Shown one piece after another: positions 34,393 through 42,152 of a stretch of 45,665 bases of DNA (positions are counted from its first letter, which is position 1; each line of letters opens with the position of its first letter). This stretch comes from JAKAXG01 sp035702985 (GTDB lineage Bacteria > Actinomycetota > Acidimicrobiia > Acidimicrobiales > Palsa-688): the NCBI GenBank assembly GCA_035702985.1, contig DASSZD010000173.1:1-45665 (forward strand). The letters are read 5' to 3'. The notes under the pieces are model-generated. The model made no database searches and was not told the DNA's origin. It saw nothing but the letters and a program-made list of their open reading frames with translations. The position numbers and the translations under genes are program-made.

Positions 34393-35300
34393 CTGGTGCC
34401 GACCGCCTTCTGGATGGCCGCCACGGTGGAGAGCATCCACTGCTGGTAGCTGTCGCCGACCGGCATGATCTCGTACACCCCCACCACCGGCACCCCGGCC
34501 CGGCGGGCGGTGCCGATGAGGCCGGAGGTGAGGCTGTCGGTGACCTGCTCGTTGTACACCAGCACCTTCACCTTCCGGTGGGTGAGCAGGTCCTGCTGGG
34601 CGGAGATGCCCTGGGGGGCGGGGTCCAACCCGTTCATGATGTCCGCCTGGAAGCTGTAGGGGGTGAGGATGCGGGCCCCGGCCGCCTGCAGGAGGTAGTC
34701 GGCCACCGGTTCGGTGGCGGCGACCGGGAAGCCCGGGTGGTCGACACGTAGCCGGTGGAGGGCGGCGGTCCAAGGCTGCAGGCTGGCCTCGAAACGGGCC
34801 GCGTTGGATTCGAAGTACCGGGCGTGGCCCGGGTCGATGGCCCCGAGGGCGGCGGCCACCGAGGCGGCGACCTTCGACATGGTGGCCGGGTCGTACCACA
34901 GGTGCGGGTTGGCGGTCCGGGCGGTACGGCCGGTCACCGCCCCGGCCACCACCACCCGCCGGGACCGGCTGGGGGTGGCCGCCTCGATCCGGTCCATGAA
35001 CCCGTCGTAGCCTGCCCCGTTCTGCACGACCAGCCGGGCCCGGCCCACCTCGCGGGCCACGGTGGTGCTGATCTCGTAGCTGTGGGGATCGGTGTTCGGA
35101 TCCCTGATGACCGAGGTGACCCGGGTGTACGGGCCGCCGATCTGGGCGGCCACGTCGCCGTACTGGCTCTCGGCCGCCACCACCGGGATCCCGGCCGCGG
35201 CGGTCGCCGCGCCGGGGACCGGGGCGGTGGACGGCGCGGCCGAGCAGGCCGCCGCCAGCACGAGCGTGCCGGCCAACACCAGAGCCTTACTTGCAATCAC
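34389..35300 (-). CDS. znuA: Zinc-binding lipoprotein (ZnuA-like substrate-binding protein)
   Basis: A 303-aa cluster A-I (SBP_bac_9) metal-binding lipoprotein. The lipobox is LVLAAAC (Cys19). Likely ligands are the His in NTDPHSYE, the His in ANPHLWYD, and acidic residues in ATEPVADYLL and the late YNEQV region. No His-rich loop of the E. coli ZnuA type is present. Zinc rather than manganese is inferred from the divergent zur gene. GTG start at 35300, only 38 bases from the zur ATG, so the promoter and operator are shared. Confidence 0.88.
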   Translation of the reverse strand: MIASKALVLAGTLVLAAACSAAPSTAPVPGAATAAAGIPVVAAESQYGDVAAQIGGPYTRVTSVIRDPNTDPHSYEISTTVAREVGRARLVVQNGAGYDGFMDRIEAATPSRSRRVVVAGAVTGRTARTANPHLWYDPATMSKVAASVAAALGAIDPGHARYFESNAARFEASLQPWTAALHRLRVDHPGFPVAATEPVADYLLQAAGARILTPYSFQADIMNGLDPAPQGISAQQDLLTHRKVKVLVYNEQVTDSLTSGLIGTARRAGVPVVGVYEIMPVGDSYQQWMLSTVAAIQKAVGTR

Positions 35301-35338
35301 TACCGGTAAGGGTAACCAGAAACGATTACCATTACAAC
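35301..35338. promoter_or_regulatory. Divergent znuA/zur promoter with likely Zur box
   Basis: The 38 bases between two start codons are AT-rich against the background. They contain TACCGGTA (35301-35308), an inverted pair GGTAA/TTACC (35311-35315 with 35326-35330), and GAAACGATTACCATTAC (35319-35335), which resembles half of the Zur/Fur-type boxes of actinobacteria. Neither gene has room for a normal leader with a ribosome site, so leaderless transcripts are likely. The exact box borders are a guess. Confidence 0.55.
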
Positions 35339-35800
35339 ATGAGTTCGTCCCGGGACACCCGCCAGAAGCGGGCAGTCGCCGCCGCGCTGGACCGGTCGGA
35401 AGGGTTCCGCTCAGCCCAGGATCTGCACGCCGAGCTGCGGGCCCAGGGGGAGGCGGTGGGGCTCACCACCGTGTACAACCAGCTGCGGGCCCTGGCCGAT
35501 GCCGGCGAGATCGACACGTTCCGCACCGGCGAGGGCGAGACCCTCTACCGCCGGTGCGGCACCGGGCACCACCACCATCACCTGGTGTGCCGGGCCTGCG
35601 GGCGGACGGTGGAGGTGGAGGGCCCCGAGGTCGAGCGGTGGGCGGACCGGGTCGCCGGCGATCACGGCTTCGTGGACATCACCCACACGGTGGAGATTCT
35701 CGGCACCTGCGCCGACTGCTCCGCCCGACCCGGCGGCTCAGGCGGCGGTGGTGACGGTGACGTTGAACGGGCTGGACCCGCCCGGCAGGGCCACCGATGA
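35339..35800 (+). CDS. zur: Zinc uptake regulator Zur (Fur family)
   Basis: A 153-aa Fur-family repressor. An N-terminal winged helix (about 6-70) has the recognition region GLTTVYNQLRALADAGE. The dimerisation domain carries HHHHHLVCRACG (His77-81, Cys84, Cys87) and GTCADC (Cys124, Cys127), giving the structural Cys4 zinc site and regulatory ligands. Divergence from the zinc importer supports Zur over Fur or Mur. The last 25 residues are a Gly/Arg-rich tail that overlaps the end of the convergent membrane-protein gene by 63 bases. Confidence 0.93.
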   Translation: MSSSRDTRQKRAVAAALDRSEGFRSAQDLHAELRAQGEAVGLTTVYNQLRALADAGEIDTFRTGEGETLYRRCGTGHHHHHLVCRACGRTVEVEGPEVERWADRVAGDHGFVDITHTVEILGTCADCSARPGGSGGGGDGDVERAGPARQGHR

Positions 35801-36931
35801 CCCGTTGATCCGCAGCTGCACCCCGGACGGGTCGCCGAGACGCAACCACATCCCGCCCGGCACGGCGAAGCTCTGGCTGGAGCCGGGCTGGAGAGTGCCC
35901 TCGTAGGAGATGGGACCGGTCGGCGACCCGCTCCGCAGCTCCACCCAGCACGCCCCGGCGGCCGACAACGAGACCTGCAGCGGCCCGGACGGCAGCGTGT
36001 AGAGCGCGTCGGTGGACGAGGTGCTGGTGGCGGTGAGCGCCGGGGGGGTGGTGGGGGGAGGCGCCGGCGCCAGGGTGGTGGAGGTGCTGGCCCGGGCCGA
36101 CACCCGGGACGGCCCGGCCACCCGGTGGGCGGTACCCCTGCTGTTCCCGCCGCCCATCCCCTCGACGGCGATGCCGGCCCCGGCGGCCACCACCATGAGG
36201 CCGGCCGCCGAGGCCAGCACCTGGATCGCCCGCCGGTGGTCCGAACCGGCCCGGCGGCGGGGCCGGCGATGGGCCGGGGGGGCCGGGACAGCCGGAGCCG
36301 GGGTGGCCTCATCGGCGTCGGTGATCACCACCGGGGGCGGGTCGCCCACCGGCGCCCCGGTCTCGGGGGCGGGCGGCCGGACCGGGGTGGGGGCCACCGT
36401 CGTCCGACCCGGACCGGCGGCCGGCCGGGCGGCCGGCACGTGGGAGGCGGCCGGTCGGGCGGCCGGCATGTGGGACGCGGCCGCCGGCGCCGGATCGGAC
36501 CGGACCGGACGGTCGCCGAGGCCGGTGACGGCGTCATCGGTGATGACGATGCGGGGCTGGTCCCCGGAGGGGGCCCGCTCCTGCACCTCCCGGCGGGCCT
36601 CGGCGTAGCGGGCCCGCACCGGCTCCGCCCGGGCCGAATGCCACGCCGGCCGGGCCGCCGGAGCCCGCCCGTCCGGCCGGCCCCACACCATGGGGCGCAC
36701 CGCCGGTCGGGGCGCGCCGCCCGGACCGCCGACGATGCGCACATGGGCCGCGCCCGGCGGCACCACGCCAGCCGCCCCCGAGGCCTCCTCGGGGGTGAGG
36801 TGTTCCAGATGGTGCAGGTTGCTGCGGTGCGACTCGATGGAGCGGATGTCCTGGCGCGTCGCGACGAACCAGCGCCGGGCCATCAGTCCGGCGATTACGA
36901 CTATCAGGGGGAGGCAGATGAGAAGTGTCAT
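35738..36931 (-). CDS. Membrane protein with RodZ-type DUF4115 C-terminal domain
   Basis: A 397-aa protein. An N-terminal membrane helix (2-18) is followed by a long Pro/Ala/Arg-rich, disordered-looking region (about 60-230), a second helix (about 236-258), a Thr/Pro linker, and a C-terminal DUF4115 domain (about 315-395: LQVSLSAAGACWVELRS...YEGTLQPGSSQSF...WLRLGDPSGVQLRING). This is the extracytoplasmic domain of the shape protein RodZ. The cytoplasmic helix-turn-helix that binds MreB in RodZ is absent. Inside the disordered region AARPAASHxP occurs in tandem. Starts 51 bases after the DUF4388 gene on the same strand. Confidence 0.75.
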   Translation of the reverse strand: MTLLICLPLIVVIAGLMARRWFVATRQDIRSIESHRSNLHHLEHLTPEEASGAAGVVPPGAAHVRIVGGPGGAPRPAVRPMVWGRPDGRAPAARPAWHSARAEPVRARYAEARREVQERAPSGDQPRIVITDDAVTGLGDRPVRSDPAPAAASHMPAARPAASHVPAARPAAGPGRTTVAPTPVRPPAPETGAPVGDPPPVVITDADEATPAPAVPAPPAHRRPRRRAGSDHRRAIQVLASAAGLMVVAAGAGIAVEGMGGGNSRGTAHRVAGPSRVSARASTSTTLAPAPPPTTPPALTATSTSSTDALYTLPSGPLQVSLSAAGACWVELRSGSPTGPISYEGTLQPGSSQSFAVPGGMWLRLGDPSGVQLRINGSSVALPGGSSPFNVTVTTAA

Positions 36932-36982
36932 TTGGGCCTGCCAGGCGCTCGGGGGAACGGTGCTCGCGCTATGAGGGTCTCA

Positions 36983-37939
36983 TCACTCGTCGAAGTGGGA
37001 GCCCGGCACGCGGGCCCGGGATCTGGACCGGCCCCGCAGCCGGCGGCGGGGGGCGGGGTCGGGCCCGGGGGCATCGTCGTCACCGGCGGCGGAGTCGACA
37101 GGGTGGAGGTCCGGGGGGATCGGCGGATCGCCGGCCGGATGCTCGGCGCGAGCTGCCGCGATCTGCTCCCCGGAGGTCTGGGTGGGGGGGGTGGGGGGGA
37201 CGGGGCGCACCGGTCCGTCGACCACCGTCGACCCCACGTTGAGGATGGGGGTGCCGTCGGGGAGCGAGCCGCCGTTGGACTCGGTCCAGTCGCCGTCGCG
37301 TCCGACCACGTCGAGGCGGACCTTGGGCAGCGACTTCATGAACCCGTCGGGCTGGTCGAGCAGGACGGCGCCGCTCTCGATCATGGGCTTGAGCATCTGG
37401 CAGAACTCCAGGAGCTCCGTGTCCATCCGCCGGGCCAGGGCGGCCACGCTGCGGCGGCCGTCCACCGCCACCAGGATCCGCCACCGTTCCTGGCTGATGA
37501 CGAGTGAGTCGTCGTTGAGGGCTTCCGCCAGCCGGGGTACCGCCTCGAAGGAGTGGATGACCGACTCCACCTCCCGCCACATCTCCAGGCGCTTGTTGCC
37601 GGCCTCCACCACCTCGTCCACGCTGACCCGGGGACCGGCGGGGATGTTGACCTCGTCCTCGGGGTGGAACTCGAAGCTGCCCCGCGGCGCCCGCAGAGCA
37701 TCGAAGCAGATGTCCTCCAGCAGGCTCTGCCACTTGGTGCGCCCCTCGCCGTAGGGGATACCGCCGAGGCCGGTGGAACCGCTTCCTATCTCGGCGGCGG
37801 TGGCCCGGCCACCCGACAGCCAGATGGTCCCGTGCATGGAGGCGCACCGCACCTGCAGCCGGCCCGTCGCCGAACGTTTGGACAGCAGTCCCAGGATCTC
37901 CCCGAAATCCAAAACGTCGAACGTACCCGCCAACGGCAT
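36983..37939 (-). CDS. DUF4388 domain protein
   Basis: A 318-aa cytoplasmic protein. The N-terminal DUF4388 domain starts GTFDVLDFGEILGLLSKRSATGRLQVR and continues with the strand HGTIWLSGGRATAAEIG. A second region (about 125-200: SQERWRILVAVDGRRSVAALARRM...LEFCQMLKPMIESGAVLL) looks like a winged-helix module. The tail is acidic/Pro-rich and then strongly basic (RRRLRGRSRSRARV). DUF4388 proteins are often linked to GTPase or two-component signalling. It is likely co-transcribed with the DUF4115 protein. The upstream 177 bases hold its promoter. Confidence 0.8.
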   Translation of the reverse strand: MPLAGTFDVLDFGEILGLLSKRSATGRLQVRCASMHGTIWLSGGRATAAEIGSGSTGLGGIPYGEGRTKWQSLLEDICFDALRAPRGSFEFHPEDEVNIPAGPRVSVDEVVEAGNKRLEMWREVESVIHSFEAVPRLAEALNDDSLVISQERWRILVAVDGRRSVAALARRMDTELLEFCQMLKPMIESGAVLLDQPDGFMKSLPKVRLDVVGRDGDWTESNGGSLPDGTPILNVGSTVVDGPVRPVPPTPPTQTSGEQIAAARAEHPAGDPPIPPDLHPVDSAAGDDDAPGPDPAPRRRLRGRSRSRARVPGSHFDE

Positions 37940-38116
37940 AAAACCCTCGCAATCACAGAAGAACTTCGGTCCCGAAGCCGGAACGCCCGCTCAGGATGCG
38001 CCGGTTTTGGGATGTGATTGTCGCACGCCGGCGGGGGGGCCGCGGCGCACGGCAACGCGACCTGTTCTACCCCCCGCCGGTCTCTGTGATCGACAAGTGT
38101 GGACTGAAGTTGGCCT
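37940..38116. promoter_or_regulatory. Upstream region of the DUF4388 gene
   Basis: One of the largest gaps in the window (177 bases). It must contain the promoter for the DUF4388/DUF4115 pair and the end of the DUF6458 transcript. A small hairpin CTTCGG-TC-CCGAAG lies at 37964-37977, some 25 bases before the start, and could be a leader structure or a regulator site. I see no small gene. Confidence 0.4.
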
Positions 38117-38371
38117 TTAGTAGTTGCTGCGATGCTCCTCGTAGTAGGACTCGCCGTTGGGTCCCACCCGGCGCGTCCGGCTCACGCCCCGGTTGATCCC
38201 GGAGCCGCCCCAGGAGTTCCAGAACAGCAGCGAGAGGACCAGGCCCACGGCCCCCACGATCATCAGGATCAGCCCGATGGTGTTGATGTTGAACCCGCTG
38301 GTGTGCACCGAAACGGCGAAATCGAGTATCGCTCCGATGGCGATCAGGACGAGGCTGGTGCCTATGCCCAT
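38117..38371 (-). CDS. DUF6458 small membrane protein
   Basis: An 84-aa protein with two membrane helices (about 4-20 and 31-51) and a polar Arg/Tyr-rich tail. MGIGTSLVLIAIGAILDFAV and NTIGLILMIVGAVGLVLSLLFW are the signature of the actinobacterial DUF6458 family, whose role is unknown. The ATG at 38371 is fixed by a perfect ribosome site. Divergent from the LCP gene. Confidence 0.88.
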   Translation of the reverse strand: MGIGTSLVLIAIGAILDFAVSVHTSGFNINTIGLILMIVGAVGLVLSLLFWNSWGGSGINRGVSRTRRVGPNGESYYEEHRSNY

Positions 38372-38377
38372 TACGAA

Positions 38378-38383
38378 CCTCCT
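38378..38383 (-). promoter_or_regulatory. Perfect ribosome binding site of the DUF6458 gene
   Basis: AGGAGG on the minus strand, six bases before the ATG. It is the strongest such site seen in the window, suggesting high expression. Confidence 0.85.
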
Positions 38384-38486
38384 CGTTGGTATGGTTCGCG
38401 TGTACCCGTAGTGGCCGACGGGCAAACCCGGACCGCTCCCCGGGGTGAAGTCCCTTACGGGGACGCACGGTTTATCCTGAAAAATC
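38384..38486. promoter_or_regulatory. Divergent region, DUF6458/LCP genes
   Basis: About 100 bases with promoters for both sides. For the LCP gene an AT-rich stretch TTTATCCT (38471-38478) just before GTG 38487 could be a -10 element of a near-leaderless transcript. CTCCCCGGGG and TACGGGGAC are short palindrome-like stretches of unclear meaning. Confidence 0.35.
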
Positions 38487-40064
38487 GTGCCCCCCGCTCA
38501 GCATGCCCGGGCCCGCCGCCGCCCGGCCCGCCGGCTGATCCCCCATCGCCGATGGCCCCGCCGGATCCTGGTGGCCGTCAACGTGGTGGTGGCGCTGTGC
38601 CTGGTCGCCGCCGGCGGCGCCTACGGCTACGTCCGCTACCGCATCGACTCCATCCACACCCAGGCCGCCTCCAACCTGACCACCCAGGACGGCAGTGCCA
38701 AGCCCGGCGCCAGCGGAGGCGCACCGGAGAACATCCTGCTGATCGGCAACCAGACCCGGGCCGGGCTCAGCCAGAGCCAGGCCGCCCAGTTCGGCAACCC
38801 GCAACAGCTGTCGGGGTCGTTGAGCGACGTGACCATGATCCTGCACCTGGACCCGGTCAAGCACACGGCGTCGCTGCTGTCGATCCCCCGGGACCTGTTC
38901 GCCCCCATGCCGGCCGGGAGCCCGGTGGGCAAGTGGCAGAAGATCGACGCCGCCCTCAACGACGGGGCCAACGGGCCCAACAACCTCATCAAGGCCATCG
39001 AGGACGACTTCGGCATTCCCATCAACCACTACGTGGAGCTGCAGTTCAACGGGTTCGCCAACACCGTCAACGCCCTCGGCGGCATCGACATGTACTTCCC
39101 CATGCCGCTGTGGGACGTCAACTCCCAGCTGTGGATCCCCAAGCCGGGCTGCATCCACCTCAACGGCTTCCAGGCCCTGGCCCTGGTCCGGGCCCGCCAT
39201 CTCCAGTACGACCCGCCCGGTGACTACAAGCCCCGCACCTACTGGCCCTACGACCCGCAGTCGGACCTGTCCCGCATCGTGCGGGACCACACGTTCCTGC
39301 GGGTCCTGTTCTCGACGGCCCTGTCCAAGGGCCTGGGCAACCCCATCACGCTGAACAACTTCCTCGGCGCCATCATCAACCAGGTCACCATCGACCCCGG
39401 CCTCAAGAACCAGCTGGTCAGCCTGGCCACCACTTACCGCCATCTGTCGCCCAGCGCCATCCCCGAGACCACGCTGCCGGTCGTCGTGGCCAGCCAGTAC
39501 TACTACGACGGCTACAACATGGGCGACGTGGACCTGCCGGTCCAGCCCCAGGACAACCAGACCATCTCGGCGTGGGACTCGGGCGCCCTACCCAAGCCGG
39601 TCACCCCGACCGCCGTCAACGTCTACAACATCACCGGCACCGGCAACCTGGCGACCGACACCTCGGCGGCGCTCAGCGCGCTGGGCCTGCCGGCCGGCCA
39701 GATCGGCAACGGGCCCGACCCGGGTCATCCGTCGGAGACGCTGGTGCGGTACGCCCCCGGCCAGCTGGCCCAGGCCGAGGCGGTGTTCCCCCACCTGTCG
39801 GGGCCGGTGATGCTCAAGGTGGATCCGGCCGTGACGCCCGGCACGGTGACGGTGGACGCCGGCACCGGGCTGAGTGTGCTCGGGGCGCCCACCTCCGGGT
39901 CGGCGGGCACCACCACGACCGCCCCGGCCGGCTCGGCGGGGCCGGCGTCCCCCTCCGCCGGGGCGGCCCCCGCCGGCGCCCCGGCCACCGTGCTGGGACA
40001 GAAGCCCAGTTCCACCACCGATAACCTCCAACCGTGGGACCCCCGGGCCTGTCCGGCGAAGTAG
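38487..40064 (+). CDS. LytR-CpsA-Psr (LCP) family cell-wall glycopolymer ligase
   Basis: A 525-aa protein with a basic N-terminus, one membrane helix (about 27-47), an LCP domain (about 80-300) and a LytR_C domain (about 375-450). LCP motifs include ENILLIGN, SDVTMILHLDP, LLSIPRDLF, the segment with NALGGIDMYF and LALVRARHLQY. The Asp and Arg positions that bind the polyprenyl pyrophosphate are present. LCP enzymes attach glycopolymers such as arabinogalactan or teichoic acid to peptidoglycan. The C-terminal tail is Ala/Pro/Ser-rich. The GTG start and the overlap of its end with the carboxypeptidase start suggest a two-gene operon. Confidence 0.9.
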   Translation: MPPAQHARARRRPARRLIPHRRWPRRILVAVNVVVALCLVAAGGAYGYVRYRIDSIHTQAASNLTTQDGSAKPGASGGAPENILLIGNQTRAGLSQSQAAQFGNPQQLSGSLSDVTMILHLDPVKHTASLLSIPRDLFAPMPAGSPVGKWQKIDAALNDGANGPNNLIKAIEDDFGIPINHYVELQFNGFANTVNALGGIDMYFPMPLWDVNSQLWIPKPGCIHLNGFQALALVRARHLQYDPPGDYKPRTYWPYDPQSDLSRIVRDHTFLRVLFSTALSKGLGNPITLNNFLGAIINQVTIDPGLKNQLVSLATTYRHLSPSAIPETTLPVVVASQYYYDGYNMGDVDLPVQPQDNQTISAWDSGALPKPVTPTAVNVYNITGTGNLATDTSAALSALGLPAGQIGNGPDPGHPSETLVRYAPGQLAQAEAVFPHLSGPVMLKVDPAVTPGTVTVDAGTGLSVLGAPTSGSAGTTTTAPAGSAGPASPSAGAAPAGAPATVLGQKPSSTTDNLQPWDPRACPAK

Positions 40065-41293
40065 AGGCCAAGGACGACAAGAAACCCAAGCACCGCCGGC
40101 CGCGCCGCGGCTGGCGGGTCGCGGCGCTGGTCGCGGCCGGGCTGGTGGTGGCGGCCGCCGGAGGGGTGGCCGCCCGGGCGGCCACCGAGTCCATTCCCCC
40201 GCCGCGCACGGTCGTCCGCCTGACATCCACGGTCCGGGCGCCGGGCCACGCCGCAGCGCTGGCCTGGCCGTCCAGCGGGGAGGCGGCGCTGGCCACCTCG
40301 TCCGGGAAGCTGATCGGGTCCTCCGGGCCCGGCCAGCCGGTGCCCATAGCCAGCGTGGCCAAGGTCATGACCGCCTACCTGGTTCTCCAGGACCATCCCC
40401 TGACCGCCGGTTCCCAGGGCTTCTCCTTCACCATCACCCCGGCCGAGGCGGCCACCCTGCCGGCCCGCATCGCCCAGGACGAGTCCCTCGTGGCCGTGCA
40501 CGCCGGCCAGGTGCTCACCGAACGGGCGGCCCTGCAGGCCATGCTCCTCCCGTCGGCGGACAACATCGCCGACGACGTGGCCACCTTCGACGCCGGCAGC
40601 CTGGCCGGGTTCGTGGCCCGGATGAACCAGCAGGCGGCGACCATGGGCATGGCCCACACCCACTTCGCCGATGCCAGCGGCCTGGACAAGGCCACCGTGT
40701 CCACCCCAACCGACCTGCTCGCCCTGGCCCGGGCGGCCATGGCCATCCCGGCGTTCGCAGCCATCGTGGCCGAGCCGTCCGCCACCGTGGCCGGGCTGGG
40801 CCAGCTGAAGAACTACAACACCCTGGTCGGCACCGACGGGTTCACGGGCGTCAAGACCGGCTCGACCCTCGCCGCCGGCCAGGCCCTGATGTTCTCGGTG
40901 TCGCGACCGGTGGCGGGCCGGTCGGTCGACATGGTCGGAGTGGTCCTCGAGCAGCACGGTCCCGGCGTGGTGGGCGGGGCCACCCAGGCGGCCAGGAGCC
41001 TGGCCGACAGCTTCTACGGCCAGTTGAAGCTGCGCACCGTGCTGCCGGCCGGCACCACGGTCGCCACCGTGAGCCGCCTGGGTCGGTCGGCCACGCTGGA
41101 CACCGCCCGCCCCCTGCAGCTGGTCACCCTGCCCGGGGTCACCCTGCGGCTGGCCGTCACGGTCGACCCGTCGCCGCGCTACCGGTCGGCCCGGGTGCGT
41201 ACGGCCTCGGCGTTCGGGACCGACCAGACCGGCACCAACACCTGGGTCGTTCCCCGGGCCGGCCTGGACTGGCGTCTCAGCCACCTGCTCTAG
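40034..41293 (+). CDS. Serine D-Ala-D-Ala carboxypeptidase (PBP5-like)
   Basis: A 419-aa S11 peptidase with a cytoplasmic basic start, one membrane helix (about 27-48) and an extracytoplasmic catalytic domain. Motifs are SVAK (Ser107, Lys110), SAD (Ser174-Asp176, where PBP5-type enzymes mostly have SxN) and KTGST (Lys274). It trims the terminal D-Ala from peptidoglycan stems. GTG 40034 is the only reasonable start before the basic region and lies 31 bases inside the LCP gene. The end is ten bases from the convergent YbjQ-like cassette. Confidence 0.88.
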   Translation: MGPPGLSGEVEAKDDKKPKHRRPRRGWRVAALVAAGLVVAAAGGVAARAATESIPPPRTVVRLTSTVRAPGHAAALAWPSSGEAALATSSGKLIGSSGPGQPVPIASVAKVMTAYLVLQDHPLTAGSQGFSFTITPAEAATLPARIAQDESLVAVHAGQVLTERAALQAMLLPSADNIADDVATFDAGSLAGFVARMNQQAATMGMAHTHFADASGLDKATVSTPTDLLALARAAMAIPAFAAIVAEPSATVAGLGQLKNYNTLVGTDGFTGVKTGSTLAAGQALMFSVSRPVAGRSVDMVGVVLEQHGPGVVGGATQAARSLADSFYGQLKLRTVLPAGTTVATVSRLGRSATLDTARPLQLVTLPGVTLRLAVTVDPSPRYRSARVRTASAFGTDQTGTNTWVVPRAGLDWRLSHLL

Positions 41294-41303
41294 ACCCCGG
41301 GGT

Positions 41304-42152
41304 TCACTCCCGGCCCCGCAGCGACTCCGCCTCGAAGGCCACCACCTGGTCGTCGAGGCTCACCACCACCTGAGGTCTCTCCAGGCGCGCCGGCCGGTCA
41401 CCGGGGCGCAGCGCCGTGCCCCAGGCGGTGAACCGCACGGCATGGGAGGCGAACGGCATCGGCCCTTCGGCCACCTGGACCCCCACCACGCCGGTGCCGC
41501 CCAGCGCCCGGACCGAGGACTGCATCCGTTCCATGGCCGACTCCCGGGCGGCGTAGAGGGCCCGGGTGAGGTTGACCAGCTCCACGTTCTGGGTGGACTG
41601 GCGCAGGGCTGCGCCGGCACCGCGTCTGGGCGCGTACACGAACGACGCCCCGAACGCCAGGCCGACCGGGTCCCAGCCGGAGGCGTGCAGGAGGGCGAAG
41701 TCCCGGCCGGACAGGTCCGACAGGAAAGCCCGGGCCGGGGGCCGGCCGGTCCCCACCGGGGCCACCGCCGTTCCCACCAGCACGGCGTTGACCAGGTGAC
41801 GCTCGACCTCCACCTCGACGCGCACCCCGACCACCCCGTGGCCTCCCACCGCCCGGCATTCCGCCTCCATCTGGCGGGCGGCGCCGGACACGGCGTTGTT
41901 GTGGGCGGCCGACGCCGGGGCGATCTCCCCGACGCCCCACCGCCAGTAGCCCAGCGGGACCGACCAGGTCGCCGCCCCGCACACCAGATCGACCGGTTCC
42001 CAACCGATGGAGTGCAGCACCAGCGACTCGTCGATGCTGAGATCGGACGTGACCGGGCCGCGGGCGGACCCCGGGTCGGTGAAGCCACCGGCCGCCAGCC
42101 GGCGCACGGCCTCCCTGATCTCCTCCCGGCGGTCCCGGCCTGCGTCGGTCAC
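41304..42152 (-). CDS. Double YbjQ-like domain protein C
   Basis: A 282-aa soluble protein made of two diverged copies of a YbjQ/DUF74-like (heavy-metal-binding family by name) domain. Copy 1 (about 32-130) has TSDLSIDESLVLHSIGWEPVDLV and GHGVVGVRVEVEVE...VGTAV. Copy 2 (about 140-260) has LSDLSGRDFALLHASGWDPVGLAFG, LTRALYAARESAMERM and GTGVVGVQV...AWGTAL. YbjQ proteins form ring-like oligomers; the true ligand of the family is not settled. GTG start overlaps the stop of gene B (GTGA). Last gene of the cassette. Confidence 0.75.
   Translation of the reverse strand: MTDAGRDRREEIREAVRRLAAGGFTDPGSARGPVTSDLSIDESLVLHSIGWEPVDLVCGAATWSVPLGYWRWGVGEIAPASAAHNNAVSGAARQMEAECRAVGGHGVVGVRVEVEVERHLVNAVLVGTAVAPVGTGRPPARAFLSDLSGRDFALLHASGWDPVGLAFGASFVYAPRRGAGAALRQSTQNVELVNLTRALYAARESAMERMQSSVRALGGTGVVGVQVAEGPMPFASHAVRFTAWGTALRPGDRPARLERPQVVVSLDDQVVAFEAESLRGRE

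Noticed and set aside
36421..36478. Repeat array or CRISPR-like units in the GC-rich AARPAASH stretch
   Set aside because: It is only a short in-frame tandem duplication in a disordered coding region, with no spacers.
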